DNA of 64,000 nucleotides from Colwellia sp. RSH04 (GCF_003545765.1 NZ_QXIO01000001.1:186001-250000), one strand, 5' to 3'. Positions 28,533-37,721 are shown, numbered from the stretch's first letter. The notes: generated by a model not told the origin, from the letters alone. Numbers and translations: made by a program.

Positions 28533-30047
28533 TCATTCAGACATAGCGGCTTTTAACGCCATTAACCACTCTTTATGATTAAGTAAAATATTCGCAGCTT
28601 GTTTTACTAATTGATCATTTTGTTCGAGTAATTGTTCACTGTGACGTTGTTCTTTTTCAGACGTTATTGCTTTTTGAGTGTTAAAGTTCATGCCATAGAG
28701 AACATACAAAAAATTCTTCTCGTTGAATAAATCAAAACGACTAAAGAAATCTGACTGCAATGGCGGTCTTAATTTAAACTTATTGAGGCGCTGTTTTAAT
28801 TCAGCTGATAATGCGTCTTTGTCGCTATTTTGTTGCCAAAACTCGCTATCATCTCTATCAGATAAGCAATAATGTAATTTGATAAAATCAACGGTTCTTT
28901 CCCACGCATAGGTGACAACTTTATTATAATATTGATACGAACAATCAATATCTGAGAATGTTCTTGGAAAGTTCTTAGCTAACATCTCTGCGGAAAAATC
29001 AGAGAGTAAAATAGATGTCGCTTCAAGGGGTTCTAGAAAACCTTGGGCTAATCCAAGCGCGACACAATTTTTTTGCCAAAATGACTCTCTATAACCAATA
29101 TCCATTGGTATTTTTCTCGGTGAAAAGTCTTTTTCATTTACACCTAAATACTTTGCATAACACGCTTTAGCTTCTGTCTCTGACATATGCTGACTTGAAT
29201 AAACAAAGCCGGTGCCACGTCGAGTTGTTAGTGGTATATCCCAAACCCAACCAGCCTTATGTGCTGTAGCCGTTGTGTACGGGTTTAATGCTTCACTTTC
29301 TGAGATAGGCACTTGTTGAACAAGCACTGTGTCGGTTAGTAACTCTTTATCTTTTTTAACGAAAGGAACCGATAATTCTTTTTCAATCAGCACTGACGAA
29401 AAGCCACTACAATCGATATAAAAGTCAAACGCGAGTTCTGAATCTTCATCTGTGAGTAAATGCGTGATATTGCCAGCACTGTCTTTTTTCGCGCCCAAAA
29501 TTGTGGCAATAACATGATTGACATTAAATTTTTTTATTGCGTTATTTGCCAGTAACTTGGCAAATTTTGCGGCATCAAAGTGATATGCATAAGCAAGATC
29601 TCCTTGATACTCAGCCGAACTTTTTCGTTTCGGAGCCAGTCCAAGTTCACAAATTCTTGCTTGTATCCCTACATCATCAAAAGGTCTGCTTGTTTCAAGG
29701 TTTGACATATGTCGACTTATATCGAATCCTGCTGGATAGGGTGAATCAAAGGGATGATAATAGAAATGTTCCTTTTCTTGCTCTGGCTTCATCCAGTTAA
29801 CAAATTTAATGCCTTGTTTAAAAGTCGCATCGCACGATATTAATAACTCTGCTTCTGATATGCCAAACCGCTCTAACCCTTTCATTATATATGGTACTGT
29901 TCCCTCTCCTACCCCTATTGTCGGTACTTTATCTGACTCTATGACCGTAATTTGAATATCTTCATGTTGTAATTCACTACCCAAGTGATTAGCCGCTAGC
30001 CAGCCTGCTGTTCCTGCACCAACAATAGCTATTTTCTTAATTTTCAT
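28533..30047 (-). CDS. Tryptophan-halogenase-like flavoprotein
   Basis: A 504-residue FAD-dependent protein of the flavin-dependent halogenase family. It shows the Rossmann motif IAIVGAGTAGWLAANHLG, the GVGEGTVPYIMKGLERFG stretch, the halogenase motif AGWVWDIPL and the C-terminal FLEPLEATSILL. The catalytic Lys of true halogenases lies in the GEGTVP-proximal region and I cannot confirm it. The ATG at 30047 has AGAGG upstream; a GTG one codon earlier is less likely. In Alteromonadales, proteins of this group sit beside TonB receptors in GlcNAc loci. Halogenation is not established; the role here may be in substrate uptake or modification. It follows the receptor after a terminator. Confidence 0.85.
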   Translation of the reverse strand: MKIKKIAIVGAGTAGWLAANHLGSELQHEDIQITVIESDKVPTIGVGEGTVPYIMKGLERFGISEAELLISCDATFKQGIKFVNWMKPEQEKEHFYYHPFDSPYPAGFDISRHMSNLETSRPFDDVGIQARICELGLAPKRKSSAEYQGDLAYAYHFDAAKFAKLLANNAIKKFNVNHVIATILGAKKDSAGNITHLLTDEDSELAFDFYIDCSGFSSVLIEKELSVPFVKKDKELLTDTVLVQQVPISESEALNPYTTATAHKAGWVWDIPLTTRRGTGFVYSSQHMSETEAKACYAKYLGVNEKDFSPRKIPMDIGYRESFWQKNCVALGLAQGFLEPLEATSILLSDFSAEMLAKNFPRTFSDIDCSYQYYNKVVTYAWERTVDFIKLHYCLSDRDDSEFWQQNSDKDALSAELKQRLNKFKLRPPLQSDFFSRFDLFNEKNFLYVLYGMNFNTQKAITSEKEQRHSEQLLEQNDQLVKQAANILLNHKEWLMALKAAMSE

Positions 30048-30107
30048 CACAACCTCTCAAAGCGAATAAATTTCACATACTTAACAGTAAGCTTAAAACA
30101 GATAAAA

Positions 30108-30133
30108 AAAAACCCAGTATTAACTGGGTTTTT
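30108..30133 (-). terminator. Terminator of the TonB receptor gene
   Basis: Stem AAAAACCCAGT / ACTGGGTTTTT with a 4-base loop and a T-run on the minus strand, 17 bp after the receptor stop. It may act as a partial stop before the halogenase-like gene. Confidence 0.85.
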
Positions 30134-30149
30134 CCATCAAAATTGATTA

Positions 30150-32807
30150 TTAGAAGTTAAAACTAACACCAAGTTTGTATGTTGTTTCACCACTAAATGA
30201 CCACGTTGGGTAACCATCTTGTAAAGCGGGTTTAACATCAGTACCCGTTGCTGCAGCACCGTATTGAATATCATCTTCACCCGTTAAGTTAACTACTTCT
30301 AACTTAACAAGAATGTTATCAGTAGCATTCCAACCTACAGTTACATCTAATGTACCAAAGTCATCATGCATACGGTTACCATAGTACTTACCATATTCAC
30401 GAACCATGTACTCTGAACGCCAGTTATAAGCCGCACGCGCTGAGAAATCATCATTTTCCCAGTAACCAACTAAGTTAGCTGTGTGGTCTGAAGATTCAGT
30501 AAATGAACCAATAGCATCAGTATAAACAGAAGCTGGTGCTTTACCGTCTGAGAACGTGTAGTTAGCATTCACACCAAAACCGTTATCCCAAGCGTGATTG
30601 ATTTGTAATTCAATACCATCGATTGTACCGCCACCAGCATTTTCATATTGGTGAATTGTCCAGTCATCAACATTGCCCTCAGGGTCAATATCTAAATTTG
30701 GTACACCAATTTGTTGGTTAAACTCAGTGCTAGCAACAATGAAATTACTAATATCTTTAACAAAGTATGTCGCTGATACTAAGTTACCGTCACCATAGTA
30801 GTATTCTAAGCTTAAGTCAGCTTGTGAAGACTTCATTGGTAATAAACCCGGTGAACCATAAGTAATTTCTTCATTACCTTGGCGATCATCTGGGTAACCA
30901 GAGATAGCAGACAAGAATAAGTTATCATAGCTTGGACGTGTAATTGCTTGTGCAGCAGAGAAGCGCATAATAATGTCTTGTGATAAATCAAACGCTACGT
31001 TAAAGCTTGGTAATACATCATTGTAACTTTCACTTTTGCTAATAACCTCTTCACTCCAACCAGCATTAGCTGCTAAGTCGTCTGCAGGAGAGTTATCAAT
31101 TTCATGACCACTTGAGGTTACATCAGTGTAGATATAACGTAAACCAAAGTTACCACGGAAACCATCACCTTCAAACGTAAACATACCGTATAATGAGAAG
31201 TTGTCTTCTTCAATTAAACCATAGCCTGGGCGATTATATGTAAAGTGGTCAACTAAACCTAATGTACCATTAATCATAGCATCTAGGTTTGCTTTTGGAA
31301 TTGTGTATTCTGCAGCACCTAACTTCATTGTACCTGAGTATAAATCGGTAGAGTTAAATGAATTTGGCGCATCCGAATAAATGGCATTGTAGAAAGATTT
31401 TTGGAAATCATGGCTTGTAAAACGAACACCTGTTTCAAACTTAGTAATAGCACCTAAGTCCATGTCAAAGTCTACGTCTAACTGTACATACGATTCTTCA
31501 TCAGAGTTAGGACCTTGAACACCTGTCCATTGTGAAGTACCCACTGTAGTATCTAGCTGATCACGCGTAAAGCTCATGTCACGACCATTGATGTCGATCT
31601 GCTTACCTGTTGCATCAACTTTACCAGCCCACTTAACTTGATTGAAGTTATCACCCCACCAGCCATAACCAAAGTTTGCACTCATTTGAGTACCACCTTC
31701 AGCAGAAGTATTACCCGCTACAGCTGAAATAGCATAACCGTCACCTTCATAATTAACGTTGAATTCAAACGTTTCAGAAGTCATTTCACCTTTACGTGCC
31801 CAGTTTTGGAAGAAAACATCTGTAGGTGCATTTTCTGGTGTATCACTGATAGTACAAACGCCTGACGTATTGAACTGTTGACAATTAGACTCGCCAGCAC
31901 CCCAGTTAGTGTCAGTATTAATATACATATTAGCACCGATACTATCAGCGCCAAGTTCTAAAGATAAAACATGGAAACCAAATTCTAAGTCTTCAGTTGG
32001 ACGATATTGGAACGTTGCATCTAATGCAGTACGTTCTTGATTTTGTAAAAAGCTTGAAGGCTGAATAGAAGAACGACCACCCCAATCTAAATCAGACTCA
32101 GTACCAACACGTAAATACTCACGATCTACGTATGAACCCGCTAATAAAACACCAAACGTTTCAGAGTCATTTTTCCAGCTATATAAGCCTGAGAATTCAG
32201 GTGATACTGTTTCATTAATTGAACCGTACTCGCCTTTTATGCCAGCGTATACAGTGTTTGCATCCATGTCTAATGGCTTGCGAGTTTTAACGATTACTGT
32301 ACCACCGATACCACCTTCTACAAGATTAGCTTGGCTTGATTTGTATACTTCCATGCCACCAATTAATTCAGACGGTAACATCGAGTAGTTGAATGAACGG
32401 TCAATGTTTAATTGATCGTACCAACCTGTAGAAGCTACATTTTGTCCGTTTAACGTTGTTAACGTCATAACAGGATCGGTACCACGGATTGAAACCGATG
32501 CACCTTGACCAAATGAACGACCAACAGTAACACCTGGAATACGTCCTAATGCTTGACCAACATCTGAATCAGGGAACTGACCAATGTCTTCTGCTGAAAC
32601 AGCATCAACAACTGCATCGTTAAAACGCTTAGCATTTACACTAGCACGGTTAGAGCCACGAATACCTGTAACTTGAATAACTTCTACTTCGTCTTTGTTT
32701 ACTTCAGCATTAGCTTCATCAGCTGCGATAGCCTGAGATGATGCGCCAGCTAAGATCATAGCAATTGAGCTTGCTAACATACCTTTCTTAAATGTTTTTG
32801 ATGACAT
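30150..32807 (-). CDS. TonB-dependent outer-membrane receptor for chitin oligomers/GlcNAc
   Basis: An 885-residue receptor with a signal peptide (KKGMLASSIAMILAGASSQAIAA), TonB-box region (EVEVIQVTGIRGS), plug domain (IGQFPDSDVGQALGRIPGV, VSIRGTDPVMTLTTLNG) and a 22-strand barrel ending in VSFNF with the terminal Phe. It would take up oligosaccharide with energy from TonB. The ATG at 32807 has AAGGGAAAG upstream and is chosen over a GTG at 32825. Two NagR-type operators lie 74-108 bp upstream. The substrate is inferred from context. Confidence 0.92.
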   Translation of the reverse strand: MSSKTFKKGMLASSIAMILAGASSQAIAADEANAEVNKDEVEVIQVTGIRGSNRASVNAKRFNDAVVDAVSAEDIGQFPDSDVGQALGRIPGVTVGRSFGQGASVSIRGTDPVMTLTTLNGQNVASTGWYDQLNIDRSFNYSMLPSELIGGMEVYKSSQANLVEGGIGGTVIVKTRKPLDMDANTVYAGIKGEYGSINETVSPEFSGLYSWKNDSETFGVLLAGSYVDREYLRVGTESDLDWGGRSSIQPSSFLQNQERTALDATFQYRPTEDLEFGFHVLSLELGADSIGANMYINTDTNWGAGESNCQQFNTSGVCTISDTPENAPTDVFFQNWARKGEMTSETFEFNVNYEGDGYAISAVAGNTSAEGGTQMSANFGYGWWGDNFNQVKWAGKVDATGKQIDINGRDMSFTRDQLDTTVGTSQWTGVQGPNSDEESYVQLDVDFDMDLGAITKFETGVRFTSHDFQKSFYNAIYSDAPNSFNSTDLYSGTMKLGAAEYTIPKANLDAMINGTLGLVDHFTYNRPGYGLIEEDNFSLYGMFTFEGDGFRGNFGLRYIYTDVTSSGHEIDNSPADDLAANAGWSEEVISKSESYNDVLPSFNVAFDLSQDIIMRFSAAQAITRPSYDNLFLSAISGYPDDRQGNEEITYGSPGLLPMKSSQADLSLEYYYGDGNLVSATYFVKDISNFIVASTEFNQQIGVPNLDIDPEGNVDDWTIHQYENAGGGTIDGIELQINHAWDNGFGVNANYTFSDGKAPASVYTDAIGSFTESSDHTANLVGYWENDDFSARAAYNWRSEYMVREYGKYYGNRMHDDFGTLDVTVGWNATDNILVKLEVVNLTGEDDIQYGAAATGTDVKPALQDGYPTWSFSGETTYKLGVSFNF

Positions 32808-32880
32808 CGACTTTCCCTTACACACGTTTTGTTTTTTTAAAATATTTCTAATAACTAAGTATAATAATTTCTGGGCTTTT

Positions 32881-32894
32881 AGACAACGCTGTCA
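32881..32894. promoter_or_regulatory. NagR-type operator 1 upstream of the TonB receptor
   Basis: AGACAACGCTGTCA, one mismatch (first base) to TGACARCGYTGTCA. Distal of a pair; centre-to-centre distance to the next site is 21 bp, two helical turns. Confidence 0.75.
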
Positions 32895-32901
32895 TTTTAC
32901 A

Positions 32902-32915
32902 TGACAGCGTTGTCA
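32902..32915. promoter_or_regulatory. NagR-type operator 2 upstream of the TonB receptor
   Basis: TGACAGCGTTGTCA, a full match to the consensus, followed by ATAAAA on the plus strand. Distal to the receptor gene of the pair, about 95 bp before the start. Confidence 0.85.
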
Positions 32916-33243
32916 TAAAACACTTAAAACCATACAGATTATTTTTACCTTTGGCTAGATTAAATTAACAAAAAATTGTATCAATCTTAACAATATATAT
33001 ATATAAGACTGATTATATTGACTTTTTATTCTACATTTTTTTGTTGTCACTTTTTAAATTCACACAAAACACAAGCATATTTAGCACAATAAAAGAACAA
33101 AATTGCTTGATTTATGTATATTTATTCAGTTTAAAATAATATATTTTCAACAGTAAAGTTCTGTTTACATAAAAAAGCCCTGTTATTTTTACATAACAGG
33201 GCTTTTTTGATTATCTTGAAAGTATTCAATACTCAAGAAACAT
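32916..33243. other. Intergenic region between the TonB receptor and pgi
   Basis: No gene. AT-rich, with a TATATATATATA run near 32994-33003, the upstream part of the receptor promoter region, and the pgi terminator (33171-33208). Confidence 0.6.
33171..33208 (-). terminator. Terminator of pgi
   Basis: A 16-bp perfect stem (AAAAAAGCCCTGTTAT / ATAACAGGGCTTTTTT) with a 6-base loop and a T-run on the minus strand. It lies 36 bp beyond the pgi stop. Confidence 0.92.
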
Positions 33244-34887
33244 TTATTTAGCTGATTGATAAAAACGCATTAAGCTAGCGGTCGAACAATCATGGCGATC
33301 TGAGATATTGTTTTCTTCGAGCTCTTGTTGAATATCCGCCGCTAGCCCTTTACCTAATTCTACTCCCCATTGATCAAATGAACATATTTGTAAAATAATT
33401 CCTTGAACAAATATTTTATGCTCATAAGCTGCTATAAGACTGCCGAGTGTTTTAGGGTCTATACGTTTCAATAAAATCGTATTCGTTGGCCTATTGCCTT
33501 TGTGAACTTTATGCGGCGCAACTTTATCAATATAATCATCGGTGCGACCTTTTGCTTTGAGATCAGCCCGTACCTGTTGCTCATCAACTCCAGCCATCAA
33601 TGCTTGTGTTTGGGCAAAGAAGTTAGACATCAAGGTTTCATGGTGGCCTTGTACAGGTGTTACACTTTCAACTGAGCCAATAAAATCAGCCGGCACAACA
33701 TTATTACTTTGATGCAAGTATTGATAAAAAGCATGTTGCCCATTAATTCCTAACTCCCCCCAAATAGAGGGCACGGTGGCATAATCAACATCATCACCTT
33801 GCCAGGTTACCGATTTACCATTACTTTCCATTTCTGCTTGTTGTAGGTATGCGGTTAACATATGCAGCGTTTGATCATAAGGCAAAATAGCTTGAGATTG
33901 CGAACCTAAGAATGTGGTATTCCAGACACTAATTAGTGCCATAATTGCTGGCATATTCTCTTTTAACGGTTTATTAATAAAGTGCTGATCCATATCATGA
34001 GCGCCTTGAAGTAATTCTTCAAACTTCTCAAAACCTAAATCTAAAGCAACAGCTAAGCCAATCGCCGACCACAGAGAAAAGCGACCGCCGACCCAGTCCC
34101 ACATATCAAAAATATTATCTTCTTCGATACCAAAACCCATGGCATTTTCTTTATTGGCTGTAACGGCAACAAAGTGTTTAGCCACAGAGGATTCATCAAA
34201 AGATGAACTTGTTAACCACTTTATAGCGGTACGAGCATTGGTCATGGTTTCTGTGGTAGTGAATGTTTTACTTGAAACGATAAATAACACTTTTTCAGGA
34301 TCAAGCGGACGCAATATTTCAACAATTTGTGCGCCATCAACATTTGAAACATAATGAACATTAACGCTATTATCACTGTAGTGTTTTAAAGCTTCTGTTA
34401 CCATTTGAGGGCCTAAATTTGAGCCACCTACACCAATATTGACAATATCTTTTATACGTTTACCAGAGTAGCCTTTCCAGTGCCCTTCCCTGACGCGATT
34501 TACAAAGCCTTCCATTTTAACTAATTGCTGCTGAACATGATCAGTAATATTTTCACCATCTAAAATTAATGGTTCATCACTTTGTCGACGCAAAGCAGTA
34601 TGCAGAACAGCCCTATCTTCTGTTTTATTTATTTTTTCACCAGAAAACATTTTTTCACGCCATTCGCATACTTGTGTTTCTTCTGCAAGAGCTAGCAATG
34701 CCTCTATGGTTTCTGTATCAATTAAGTTTTTAGAATAATCTAAAAGCATATTGGGTAACTCAATAGAGAACTTATTGAAACGATCACTATCTTGTGCAAA
34801 TAGTGTATTCATATGCTGAGACTTTTTCACTTGTGCAAGTTGTTGTAATTTTTTCCAACTTGCTAAGGTTTGACGTGCTGTCATCAT
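33244..34887 (-). CDS. pgi: Glucose-6-phosphate isomerase
   Basis: A 547-residue cytoplasmic enzyme interconverting glucose-6-phosphate and fructose-6-phosphate. Family signatures: VNIGVGGSNLGPQMV, SKTFTTTETMTNA, DWVGGRFSLWSAIGL, GQHAFYQYLHQ (catalytic His region) and the C-terminal QWGVELGKGLA with the catalytic Lys. Two ATGs in tandem (34887 and 34884) share one AGGAAT site. It is divergent from the LacI-type regulator with an operator in between, which suggests control with the GlcNAc genes. The length is standard. Confidence 0.97.
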   Translation of the reverse strand: MMTARQTLASWKKLQQLAQVKKSQHMNTLFAQDSDRFNKFSIELPNMLLDYSKNLIDTETIEALLALAEETQVCEWREKMFSGEKINKTEDRAVLHTALRRQSDEPLILDGENITDHVQQQLVKMEGFVNRVREGHWKGYSGKRIKDIVNIGVGGSNLGPQMVTEALKHYSDNSVNVHYVSNVDGAQIVEILRPLDPEKVLFIVSSKTFTTTETMTNARTAIKWLTSSSFDESSVAKHFVAVTANKENAMGFGIEEDNIFDMWDWVGGRFSLWSAIGLAVALDLGFEKFEELLQGAHDMDQHFINKPLKENMPAIMALISVWNTTFLGSQSQAILPYDQTLHMLTAYLQQAEMESNGKSVTWQGDDVDYATVPSIWGELGINGQHAFYQYLHQSNNVVPADFIGSVESVTPVQGHHETLMSNFFAQTQALMAGVDEQQVRADLKAKGRTDDYIDKVAPHKVHKGNRPTNTILLKRIDPKTLGSLIAAYEHKIFVQGIILQICSFDQWGVELGKGLAADIQQELEENNISDRHDCSTASLMRFYQSAK

Positions 34888-35035
34888 AATTCCTGTTAAT
34901 TCATAAGTTCGTTTACTAGATCGTGTTTTTCTTGTTTAACTAATTCAATAAAGGTCTACACGCCTTAGGTACCGAGCAAATACTCAATTGAACCATTATG
35001 CCATAAGGTTATTTTTATGTTACCCTATTAAAAAA

Positions 35036-35049
35036 TGACAGCGCTGTCA
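35036..35049. promoter_or_regulatory. NagR-type operator between pgi and nagR
   Basis: TGACAGCGCTGTCA, a perfect palindrome, about 150 bp before pgi and 207 bp before nagR. It could mediate autoregulation of nagR and control of pgi. Confidence 0.87.
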
Positions 35050-35152
35050 ATCAGTATTAGTGTTCAATTGTACTTAAATAAGTATAATAAAATACGATTT
35101 TTTATATAATCCAGCTATTAGTGATTGCTGCTTTGTTCAAGAAACACTAACC

Positions 35153-35200
35153 TAGGGCGTGTTTATCTTTGTTTTATAATTCAACAAAGGTTACGCCCTA
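35153..35200. repeat. 48-bp palindromic element with TAGGGCGT ends
   Basis: Left arm TAGGGCGTGTTTATCTTTGTT; right arm AACAAAGGTTACGCCCTA, almost its complement. The outer bases are TA on both sides, as for the element at 20572. The ends fit TAGGGCRTGTTRRYCTTTG, seen in several gaps of this window. It could be a minimal or collapsed MITE, or a bidirectional structure in the nagR leader. Confidence 0.55.
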
Positions 35201-35255
35201 ATACCTATAAAAACAGTATACAAAGAATAATACAGATAAAGGTTTTACATAATTC

Positions 35256-36281
35256 ATGAAAGCGACCATTAATGACGTAGCAAAACATGCTGGCGTGTCG
35301 ATAAAAACCGTTTCAAGAGTCATAAATAACGAACCATCAGTTCGTCAAATTACTCGAGATAAGGTACAAGATGCGGTAAGTGAATTAAACTACCAACCAA
35401 ACCTTTCAGCACGTAATTTAGCGGGAACTAAATCTTATAGCATTGCTTATGTTTATGACAATCCAAACGCTTACTATATCATTGATATGCAAGAAGGTAT
35501 TTTATCTGCTTGTAAAGAGCAAGGGTTTGAGTTGCTGATACACCCGTGTGATTCAAAAAAAGAAAATATTACTGAAGAAATTACCAGTATGCTTAAACAT
35601 TCTCGTACTGCAGGATTAGTGTTAACGCCACCTTTTTCTGAAATGCCCGATTTCGTTAATAGCATGCTAGCACTTGATGTAAAAGTCGTTCGTATTATGT
35701 CAGGCGATGAAGCACCCGATCAACTAACACCTTGTGTTATGGTTAACGACAGAGAAGCCGCACAAACAATTACGCAACACCTAATAGATAATGGACATAA
35801 AAAAATTGGCTTTATTGCTGGTGATGCTGAGCATATGTCAACAATTGAACGTTATAAAGGTTATCGACGTGCACTAAAGGCAAACGATATTGAATTTGAC
35901 AAGCAATTAGTTATTGAAGGTGATTACTCCTTTGAATCAGGAGTTCAAGGTGCCAAGAAACTGATGTCTAATAACACCACCCAAGATAGCTTACCTACAG
36001 CAATTTTTTCATGTAATGACGAAATTGCCGCTGGAGCGTTATTTGCTGCTAGGCTAATGGATATCTCTATTCCTGAGCAGTTATCTATTGTTGGATTTGA
36101 GAACAGTCCTTTCTCAAGACAAACTTGGCCGAAACTAACAACAGCAGATCAACCAAATGCCGAGATTGCACAAGATGCTGCAAGTTTACTTATTGCACAA
36201 ATAAGAAAACAAGAAAACAAAATAACCTTAAGCCAATACATCCCACAATTGGTAGTAAGAGATTCTACGGCAGAACATTGA
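35256..36281 (+). CDS. nagR: LacI-family regulator, probable NagR
   Basis: A 341-residue regulator. The N-terminal helix-turn-helix is ATINDVAKHAGVSIKTVSRV, the hinge is TRDKVQDAVSELNYQPNLSARNLAG, and a periplasmic-binding-protein-like sugar domain follows to the end. It is surrounded by genes of GlcNAc use, and the only palindrome repeated before all of them is TGACARCGYTGTCA, whose central CG with symmetric arms fits LacI-family operators. The ligand is unproven; glucosamine-6-P or GlcNAc-6-P is expected from related systems. Terminator at 36288. Confidence 0.88.
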   Translation: MKATINDVAKHAGVSIKTVSRVINNEPSVRQITRDKVQDAVSELNYQPNLSARNLAGTKSYSIAYVYDNPNAYYIIDMQEGILSACKEQGFELLIHPCDSKKENITEEITSMLKHSRTAGLVLTPPFSEMPDFVNSMLALDVKVVRIMSGDEAPDQLTPCVMVNDREAAQTITQHLIDNGHKKIGFIAGDAEHMSTIERYKGYRRALKANDIEFDKQLVIEGDYSFESGVQGAKKLMSNNTTQDSLPTAIFSCNDEIAAGALFAARLMDISIPEQLSIVGFENSPFSRQTWPKLTTADQPNAEIAQDAASLLIAQIRKQENKITLSQYIPQLVVRDSTAEH

Positions 36282-36287
36282 TAATAC

Positions 36288-36318
36288 AAAAAAGCTAACA
36301 AAATTTGTTAGCTTTTTT
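36288..36318. terminator. Bidirectional terminator after nagR
   Basis: A 13-bp perfect stem (AAAAAAGCTAACA / TGTTAGCTTTTTT) with a 5-base loop and T-runs on both strands. It ends nagR on the plus strand and the small membrane gene on the minus strand. Confidence 0.9.
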
Positions 36319-36320
36319 GG

Positions 36321-36494
36321 CTATTGTCGGTGGAAAGTTTCTTTAGGGTTAAATGTTTCGTCTATTTCTTTCATGCGCTTCAAATGATTCTTATGCGCGC
36401 TTCTAACAAGAAAAATAAACACAGCAACTATAAAAACAATAGCGATAATCAATACGAAAGGTTCTTGCAAAAAAGCACTAATCAGCCAATCCAT
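36321..36494 (-). CDS. Small single-span membrane protein (57 residues)
   Basis: A 57-residue ORF on the minus strand, below usual length cut-offs. It starts MDWLISAFLQEPFVLI at 36494 with AAAGGAAT nine bases upstream. A hydrophobic helix (about residues 13-31, FVLIIAIVFIVAVFIFLV) is followed by a basic, hydrophilic tail (RSAHKNHLKRMKEIDETF, then NPKETFHRQ). No known family. A bidirectional terminator follows at once. The good ribosome site, clean membrane topology and terminator make it a convincing gene; it may be the last gene of the plsC-rraB group. Confidence 0.7.
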   Translation of the reverse strand: MDWLISAFLQEPFVLIIAIVFIVAVFIFLVRSAHKNHLKRMKEIDETFNPKETFHRQ

Positions 36495-36597
36495 GGTATT
36501 AATTCCTTTTAATTATGTAAAAAAATAAGATATTTATGCGTTAATAACTATTCTAATGGTAAATTAAAATATTTTATTGTGCAATTATTCTTCAAAA

Positions 36598-36945
36598 TTA
36601 TTCTTCGAAGTATGTGCCCCAGCCATCGTAATCTACATTACATTCTTTGGCTAGTTCGAACATTTTTTTAGTTTCTGCTTTTATTAAGTCAATATCTAAC
36701 ATTTGCTCAGTGATAATATCAAAAGCGAAAACCCTTGCACCATTTTCGAGTTCAGCCTCTTCAGGCTCTTCAACATCTAAACCAAGTTTAAAAGCCGTAA
36801 TAGCTGCCTTTTCAAGCAACTCAAAATTAGCACTAGCAAAATGATGCTCAATAGTATGATAAACCTCATCATTGGTACCATCTTCAAGCAACTCAGTAAT
36901 TAAATTGTCACAATGGCTCATCCATTGTTGTAACTCTTCTGTCAT
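36598..36945 (-). CDS. rraB: Regulator of RNase E activity B (RraB)
   Basis: A 115-residue acidic protein of the RraB (YjgD) family, which binds RNase E and inhibits degradosome activity in E. coli. The family pattern includes DGTNDEVYHTIEHHFAS, FELLEKAAITAFKLGLDVEEPEE and the C-terminal EAKKCNVDYDGWGTYFE-like stretch (here KECNVDYDGWGTYFEE). It is slightly shorter than the E. coli protein. It starts 26 bp after plsC, so the two are probably co-transcribed. Confidence 0.9.
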   Translation of the reverse strand: MTEELQQWMSHCDNLITELLEDGTNDEVYHTIEHHFASANFELLEKAAITAFKLGLDVEEPEEAELENGARVFAFDIITEQMLDIDLIKAETKKMFELAKECNVDYDGWGTYFEE

Positions 36946-36971
36946 TTTCTTACCTATAATTAAATTTACTG

Positions 36972-37721
36972 TTAACTAGAAGCTTCAGCTTCGTTGGTTA
37001 ATTGGTCTATTTTAGATTTCATAAGCGAATGAATTTCATCTGCTTTTTTACGTATACCTTCTCGACTATTATCTTCAATTCTCATCGCAGGTAGAAACTC
37101 TATAATAACTTTACCATTATTCCAGCGGTTTAAATCTATTGTTTTATGTTGATTACTAGCACAAATAGGGACTAAAGGAACATTCGCTTGGGCAGCCGTT
37201 CTAAAAGCTCCTGTCTTAAAAGGTAATAATCCTCTACCATTACTTCGAGTGCCTTCAGGAAACAACCAAATAGATAGCTTTTTCGATTTAATCTTCTCTG
37301 CCGTCATTTCGATAGTGCCCATTGCTTTACTGGTATTATTTCTATCGATCAAAATATTACCAGTAAGCCAATACATCTGCCCAAAAAAGGGAATCCATTT
37401 TAAACTCTTTTTACCCACACTAACCGTCCCCGGCTCAACAGCATGACTGACAGTAAAAATATCATAGTTATTTTGGTGATTAGCAAGAAATACCACTGGT
37501 ATGTTTTTTTCATCAAAAGCAGATTTTCTTACCTCAACGGTTAAACCAATAATTAGGCTCAGCTTACTTAAAGCTGTTGCAGCATAGTGCACATTATCTC
37601 TGTGAAAAGGCCTGAGTAAGCAAAAGCAACAAAATGCGATGCTAATAATAACGATGGCAAGAGCTAAAATAATAAGACGAACTAATGCTAACAAAAAAAT
37701 CTCCAAAAGATCTGACAACAC
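36972..37721 (-). CDS. plsC: 1-acyl-sn-glycerol-3-phosphate acyltransferase
   Basis: A 249-residue inner-membrane acyltransferase making phosphatidic acid. It has an N-terminal membrane segment (LALVRLIILALAIVIISIAF), the NHX4D catalytic motif as NHQNNYDIF, the substrate motif GNILIDRNN, and FPEGTRS. The length and motifs fit PlsC. It is the first gene of the plsC-rraB pair. Confidence 0.95.
   Translation of the reverse strand: MLSDLLEIFLLALVRLIILALAIVIISIAFCCFCLLRPFHRDNVHYAATALSKLSLIIGLTVEVRKSAFDEKNIPVVFLANHQNNYDIFTVSHAVEPGTVSVGKKSLKWIPFFGQMYWLTGNILIDRNNTSKAMGTIEMTAEKIKSKKLSIWLFPEGTRSNGRGLLPFKTGAFRTAAQANVPLVPICASNQHKTIDLNRWNNGKVIIEFLPAMRIEDNSREGIRKKADEIHSLMKSKIDQLTNEAEASS

Larger units (their letters stand above)
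34888..35255. other. Control region between pgi and the LacI-type regulator
   Basis: No gene. It holds the operator at 35036-35049, the 48-bp inverted-repeat element at 35153-35200, and the promoters of two divergent genes. Confidence 0.6.
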
